Shown here piece after piece: positions 12,937 to 15,802 of a stretch of 15,802 bases of DNA (its first letter is position 1; every line of letters begins with the position of its first letter). The DNA comes from an uncultured Eubacteriales bacterium. GTDB taxonomy: Bacteria > Bacillota > Clostridia > Oscillospirales > Oscillospiraceae. Under the pieces are notes generated by a model. That model was not told the origin of the DNA. It worked only from the letters and a program-made list of their open reading frames with translations, and ran no database searches. A program made the translations under genes and the position numbers. The stretch spans positions 1 to 15,802 of the forward strand of contig URLO01000049.1 in assembly GCA_900548625.1 (NCBI GenBank), in the 5' to 3' direction.

Positions 12937-14319
12937 GTGCAGGCAGATGCGATCCGGGCGCTTTTTGCGGGCGCGGCAGATCTGGAGGAGCGGACGGTGT
13001 GCGCAGGCGGCAGCTCGCTCACGGTCTTTTTTCTCGACGGGCTGACCTCCGGCGGAGACATCGCGGCGCTGGTCATCCGGCCGCTGCGGGAAAATCTGCG
13101 GGAGGGGACGATGCAGGAGCTTCTGCATCAGGCGGAGACGGGCGCGGTCTGGTGCGCGGCCGTCTCGCGTGCGAGGGACGCGGAGAGCGCGGCGGAAAAG
13201 CTCGTAAACGGCTTCTGCGTGGTCGTGTTTCCGGGCGAAGCGGAGGCGCTCTGCTTTGAGACGAAGACGGGAGAAAAGCGTGCGCCGTCTGCGCCGGAGG
13301 CCGAGAGCACGGTCAAGGGCGCGAAGGACGCCTTCACCGAGACGGTGCGCACGAACACGAGCCTTGTCCGCCGCCACCTGCGCACGCCGCGTCTGCGGCT
13401 GGAGCAGAAGATCGTCGGAACGCAGTCCGGCACCTGCGTGACGCTCTGCTACATGGACGGACTGAGCGATATGGCGCGCGTCGAGCGGATGCGCAGACGG
13501 CTCGACGAGATCGAGCTTGCGGGGCTTTTGTCCCCGGCGGCGGTGGAGGAGAGCGTGACCGGCTCCCGCGCGACTGCGTTTCCGATGCTCGAGTACACCG
13601 AGCGGACGGACAAGTTCTGTCAGGGGCTTCTGAGCGGGCAGATCGGCCTGCTGGTCGATGGACTGCCGGAGGGCTTTCTCGCGCCGGTCTGCCTCGGGCG
13701 GCTGATGCAGTCGCCCGAGGACCGCGCGGTTGATTATATTTCCGCGACCTGCGTGCGCATCCTGCGGTATCTTGCGCTGGCGGCGAGCCTGCTTTTGCCG
13801 GGGCTGTATGCGGCGATGGCGATGCACCATCCCGAGATGCTCCCGGCAAGGCTGCTCGCGGCGATCATCGAAAGCAAAAAGGACGTCCCGTTTTCGACGA
13901 TCCTGGAGGTGCTGGGGCTGCTGGCCGCGTTTGAAATCTTGCAGGAGGCGGGGCTGCACCTGCCGCAGGCCATCGGCACGGCGGTGTCGATCATCGGCGG
14001 TCTTGTCGTGGGGACAGCGGCGGTCGATGCAAAGCTCGTCTCTCCGGCGGCGCTCATCGTGTCGGCGGCGGCGGGCATCTGCGGCTTTGCGCTGCCGAGC
14101 CGCGACCTGTCCGACGCGGTGCGCATCTGGCGCTTTGCGCTCACGGCGATGGCGGGCGCGGCAGGGCTGTTCGGGCTGACGGTCGGGACGATTTTGCTGC
14201 TGATCCATCTGGCGGGGCTGCGCTCGCTCGGCGAGGCGTATCTCGCGCCGTTTTCAGACGTCGGGACGGGCGGCGCACTCGTGCGCAGACGCTATGACAA
14301 AAGGGGGCGCGGCGCATGA
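12937..14319 (+). CDS. Spore germinant receptor A subunit (GerA family)
   Basis: Integral inner-membrane spore protein of the GerAA/GerKA family, part of a complex sensing germinants. The 460-residue protein has an N-terminal soluble region including SSLTVFFLDGL (26-36), then the conserved block KGAKDAFTETVRTNTSLVRRHLR (127-149) and VTLCYMDGLSD (168-178). The C-terminal membrane domain runs from about 268 to 430, with helices near 275-295, 320-337, 345-362, 366-386 and 398-428. PQAIGTAVSIIGGLVVGTAAV (343-363) is the strongest family signature. I chose the GTG at 12937 because GGAGGG (12925-12930) sits 6 nt upstream; the in-frame ATG at 12931 touches that site directly. The gene is slightly short for the family. 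It overlaps the next gene by 4 nt (ATGA). Confidence 0.93.
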   Translation: MQADAIRALFAGAADLEERTVCAGGSSLTVFFLDGLTSGGDIAALVIRPLRENLREGTMQELLHQAETGAVWCAAVSRARDAESAAEKLVNGFCVVVFPGEAEALCFETKTGEKRAPSAPEAESTVKGAKDAFTETVRTNTSLVRRHLRTPRLRLEQKIVGTQSGTCVTLCYMDGLSDMARVERMRRRLDEIELAGLLSPAAVEESVTGSRATAFPMLEYTERTDKFCQGLLSGQIGLLVDGLPEGFLAPVCLGRLMQSPEDRAVDYISATCVRILRYLALAASLLLPGLYAAMAMHHPEMLPARLLAAIIESKKDVPFSTILEVLGLLAAFEILQEAGLHLPQAIGTAVSIIGGLVVGTAAVDAKLVSPAALIVSAAAGICGFALPSRDLSDAVRIWRFALTAMAGAAGLFGLTVGTILLLIHLAGLRSLGEAYLAPFSDVGTGGALVRRRYDKRGRGA

Positions 14320-14810
14320 AACGGGCATATCTCTTGGCGCTGCTTGCGGCAGGGCTGGTGCTGACGGGCGTTTTGCCGCTCGAGGTGCACGACCCCTCGG
14401 AGCTGCTGCCGGCGCGGGTGCTGACCGTCCGAAGGGAGGACGGCTGGGTGCATACGGCCTGTGACAGCGGCGCAGAGGGCGTCGGAAAAACGCTCGACGC
14501 GGCGCTTGCGGACATGGCGCGCTCTGCGGAGGGAGTCCTGTTTCTCGACACGGCGGAGCACATCCTTCTGCACGGCGGCGCGCGGGAGCTGACGGCGCAG
14601 GTCGCGGCGTCCTCGCGGCTGCGCCCTGCGGCAAGGCTCTATCTGACCGGGGAACGGATGCCGGACGCAAAGCGCAGCGCCGCGTTTTTGCAGGCACATC
14701 CGGGCAGGGTCACGCTCGGCGCGGTACACGCCGCGATGCTCGGCGCAGGCGGCGTGACGCTCCCGCGTGTGGTGGAGACGGAAGGGAGGCTTCGTCTGCT
14801 TGAGCGATGA
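14316..14810 (+). CDS. Short GerC-like germination protein, no lipobox
   Basis: A 164-residue protein starting at the ATGA overlap with the GerA-type gene, which indicates translational coupling. Residues 1-20 (MKRAYLLALLAAGLVLTGVL) look like a signal peptide or membrane anchor. The rest resembles only the first domain of Ger(x)C proteins: LTVRREDG (36-43), a TLDAALADMARS stretch (59-70), then HILLHG (82-87) and the R-P-A-A-R-L-Y-L segment (103-110). Known GerC proteins are roughly 350-400 residues, membrane-anchored lipoproteins. This one lacks domains 2 and 3 and has no lipobox Cys at the end of the signal (TGVLPLEV instead of LxGC). The frame ends normally and the next gene overlaps, so a recent frameshift is unlikely. 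The GerC assignment rests on position and weak similarity. Confidence 0.65.
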   Translation: MKRAYLLALLAAGLVLTGVLPLEVHDPSELLPARVLTVRREDGWVHTACDSGAEGVGKTLDAALADMARSAEGVLFLDTAEHILLHGGARELTAQVAASSRLRPAARLYLTGERMPDAKRSAAFLQAHPGRVTLGAVHAAMLGAGGVTLPRVVETEGRLRLLER

Positions 14811-15802
14811 CATGACGGCGCGCCAGCGGCGGGCGTGGAGCTTTGCCGCCGCGACCGTTCCGGCGGTGATGGTCTGCGCCGCAAACGCGTGGCAGTGGGT
14901 GCTGTTTGGCTGCGCGGCAGCGGCGCTACTGCATCTATATATGTATCTCGCGCGCAGCAGGCACGGGCTTTGCCTGACGGAGAGCTACGCGGCGGCCTTT
15001 GGAGCGCCGTTCGGGCGGGTCTTACTCGGGCTGACGGCGCTCTGGACGCTTCTGGCGCTTGCCGGAGCCGCAGGCGGCGCGTCCGCCGCATTTCCGGACG
15101 GTGAGGAGGGGCGGCTTGCCCCGGCTGCGGTGCTGCTTCTGGCGGGGCTTGCGTGCCGGTACGGCGCGGGCATCCCGGCACGCTGCGCGGCTGTGGCGGC
15201 GCCGGTGCTGGCGGGGCTGTATCTGATCCTGATCCTCGCGGCTGCGCCGGGCGTGCGCGGCAGCTGGTGCGGCCCCTGGGGCGCGCCCGCCATGGCGGCG
15301 CAGGCAGGCACGGCGATGCTCCTGCCGACGGCGGCGCTGTTTCTCGCGGAAGGGCGTGAGAAGGACGAAAAGCCGCCTGCACTGACGCTCGGGTGGCTTC
15401 TGGCGGCGCCTGCGGCGATGGCGCTCGTCACGTCGGGAAATCTCAGTCCCCAGCTCACGGCGGCGGAGCCGCTGCCGTTTTACACGCTGACCAAGACGCT
15501 CAGCCTCCTGTCCGTGATGGAGCGCTTTGAGCCGCTTTTGTCGGCGGCGCTGTTTCTGGGGCTTTTCTGCATGGCGGCGCTTCTGACGGCGTCCGGCGTA
15601 AAAATCGCAGCGCTCTGCGCGGGGACAAAAGAAAAGCCGTGGCACCGATGGGCATTTTGCGGCGCGGCTTTTCTGCTGACGGACGCTGCACGGCGGCTGC
15701 CCGACGGAGTGCGGGTGGGCGGCACGGCTGTATTTTGGGGTCTGGTGCCGATATTAGCACAAGTGATAGTAGGTATAAAAAAAGTCGAAAAAAAGGCGAA
15801 AA
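14800..15802 (+). CDS. Spore germinant receptor B subunit, GerB-type permease (3' end cut by window edge)
   Basis: A hydrophobic polytopic protein of the endospore germination permease family (APC superfamily), read for 334 codons to the window edge. Many membrane segments are visible, and the segment PFYTLTKTLSLLSVMERFEP followed by a long hydrophobic helix (LLSAALFLGLFCMAALL) matches the conserved GerB motif around the ERxE/P residues. I chose TTG at 14800 because GGGAGG lies 10 nt upstream; the first ATG (14812) lies 22 nt from it. It overlaps the GerC-like gene by 11 nt. With family members near 360 residues, only a short C-terminal piece should be missing. Codon use is extremely GC-rich until the last 60 bases, which become A-rich. 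The receptor order is A-C-B rather than the common A-B-C. Confidence 0.85.
   Translation, partial: MSDDMTARQRRAWSFAAATVPAVMVCAANAWQWVLFGCAAAALLHLYMYLARSRHGLCLTESYAAAFGAPFGRVLLGLTALWTLLALAGAAGGASAAFPDGEEGRLAPAAVLLLAGLACRYGAGIPARCAAVAAPVLAGLYLILILAAAPGVRGSWCGPWGAPAMAAQAGTAMLLPTAALFLAEGREKDEKPPALTLGWLLAAPAAMALVTSGNLSPQLTAAEPLPFYTLTKTLSLLSVMERFEPLLSAALFLGLFCMAALLTASGVKIAALCAGTKEKPWHRWAFCGAAFLLTDAARRLPDGVRVGGTAVFWGLVPILAQVIVGIKKVEKKAK

Noticed and set aside
11709..13076. Longer FemAB-like start giving 455 residues
   Set aside because: The extra 101 residues cross the promoter region and the opposite-strand GerA-type gene start, and do not resemble FemAB; the ATG at 12773 has a ribosome site.
12850..14208. 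452-codon minus-strand frame antisense to the GerA-type gene
   Set aside because: Arg/Gln/His-rich shadow translation; the plus strand has clear GerA family motifs and membrane helices.

Overview
This is an origin-of-replication neighbourhood from a GC-rich, spore-forming Clostridia-type Firmicute, most likely an Oscillospiraceae-like gut lineage. That placement is inferred from gene order, protein motifs, the FemAB and GerA-type genes and base composition; no rRNA is present to confirm it. All minus-strand genes read leftwards.

Region 1 (1-6850, minus strand) is the classic replication cluster dnaA > dnaN > yaaA > recF > remB > gyrB, in the Bacillus subtilis order. dnaN, yaaA and recF are almost contiguous or overlapping. 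The 325-bp gap between dnaA and dnaN holds the probable oriC: one perfect and three near-perfect DnaA boxes, a run of DnaA-trio-like triplets and a flanking AT-rich stretch. A 502-bp array of palindromic repeats separates recF from remB. gyrB runs off the left edge, missing only its last few residues.

Region 2 (6851-9198) holds the dnaA promoter and leader hairpin, a minus-strand terminator, a cysteine desulfurase gene and two more repeat arrays, one on each side of that gene. The three arrays in the window share 26-bp hairpins of three sequence classes, joined by a small set of conserved spacers. One 158-bp stretch occurs as inverted copies at 2554-2711 and 8900-9057, bracketing the dnaA-oriC-recF block.

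Region 3 (9199-12773, minus strand) is a likely operon: a FemAB-family peptidoglycan bridge enzyme, an alanine racemase-like PLP protein with an altered active-site motif, and mnmE. The usual rpmH-rnpA-yidC-jag genes are not between dnaA and mnmE. mnmE points towards dnaA rather than away from it.

Region 4 (12937-15802, plus strand) is a spore-germinant receptor operon: a GerA-type A subunit, a very short GerC-like protein without a lipobox, and a GerB-type permease cut by the right edge. A sigma-G-like promoter precedes it. No phage, transposase, CRISPR array, tRNA or rRNA was seen. The most unusual material is the ordered palindromic repeat module around the origin and the reduced GerC-like subunit.
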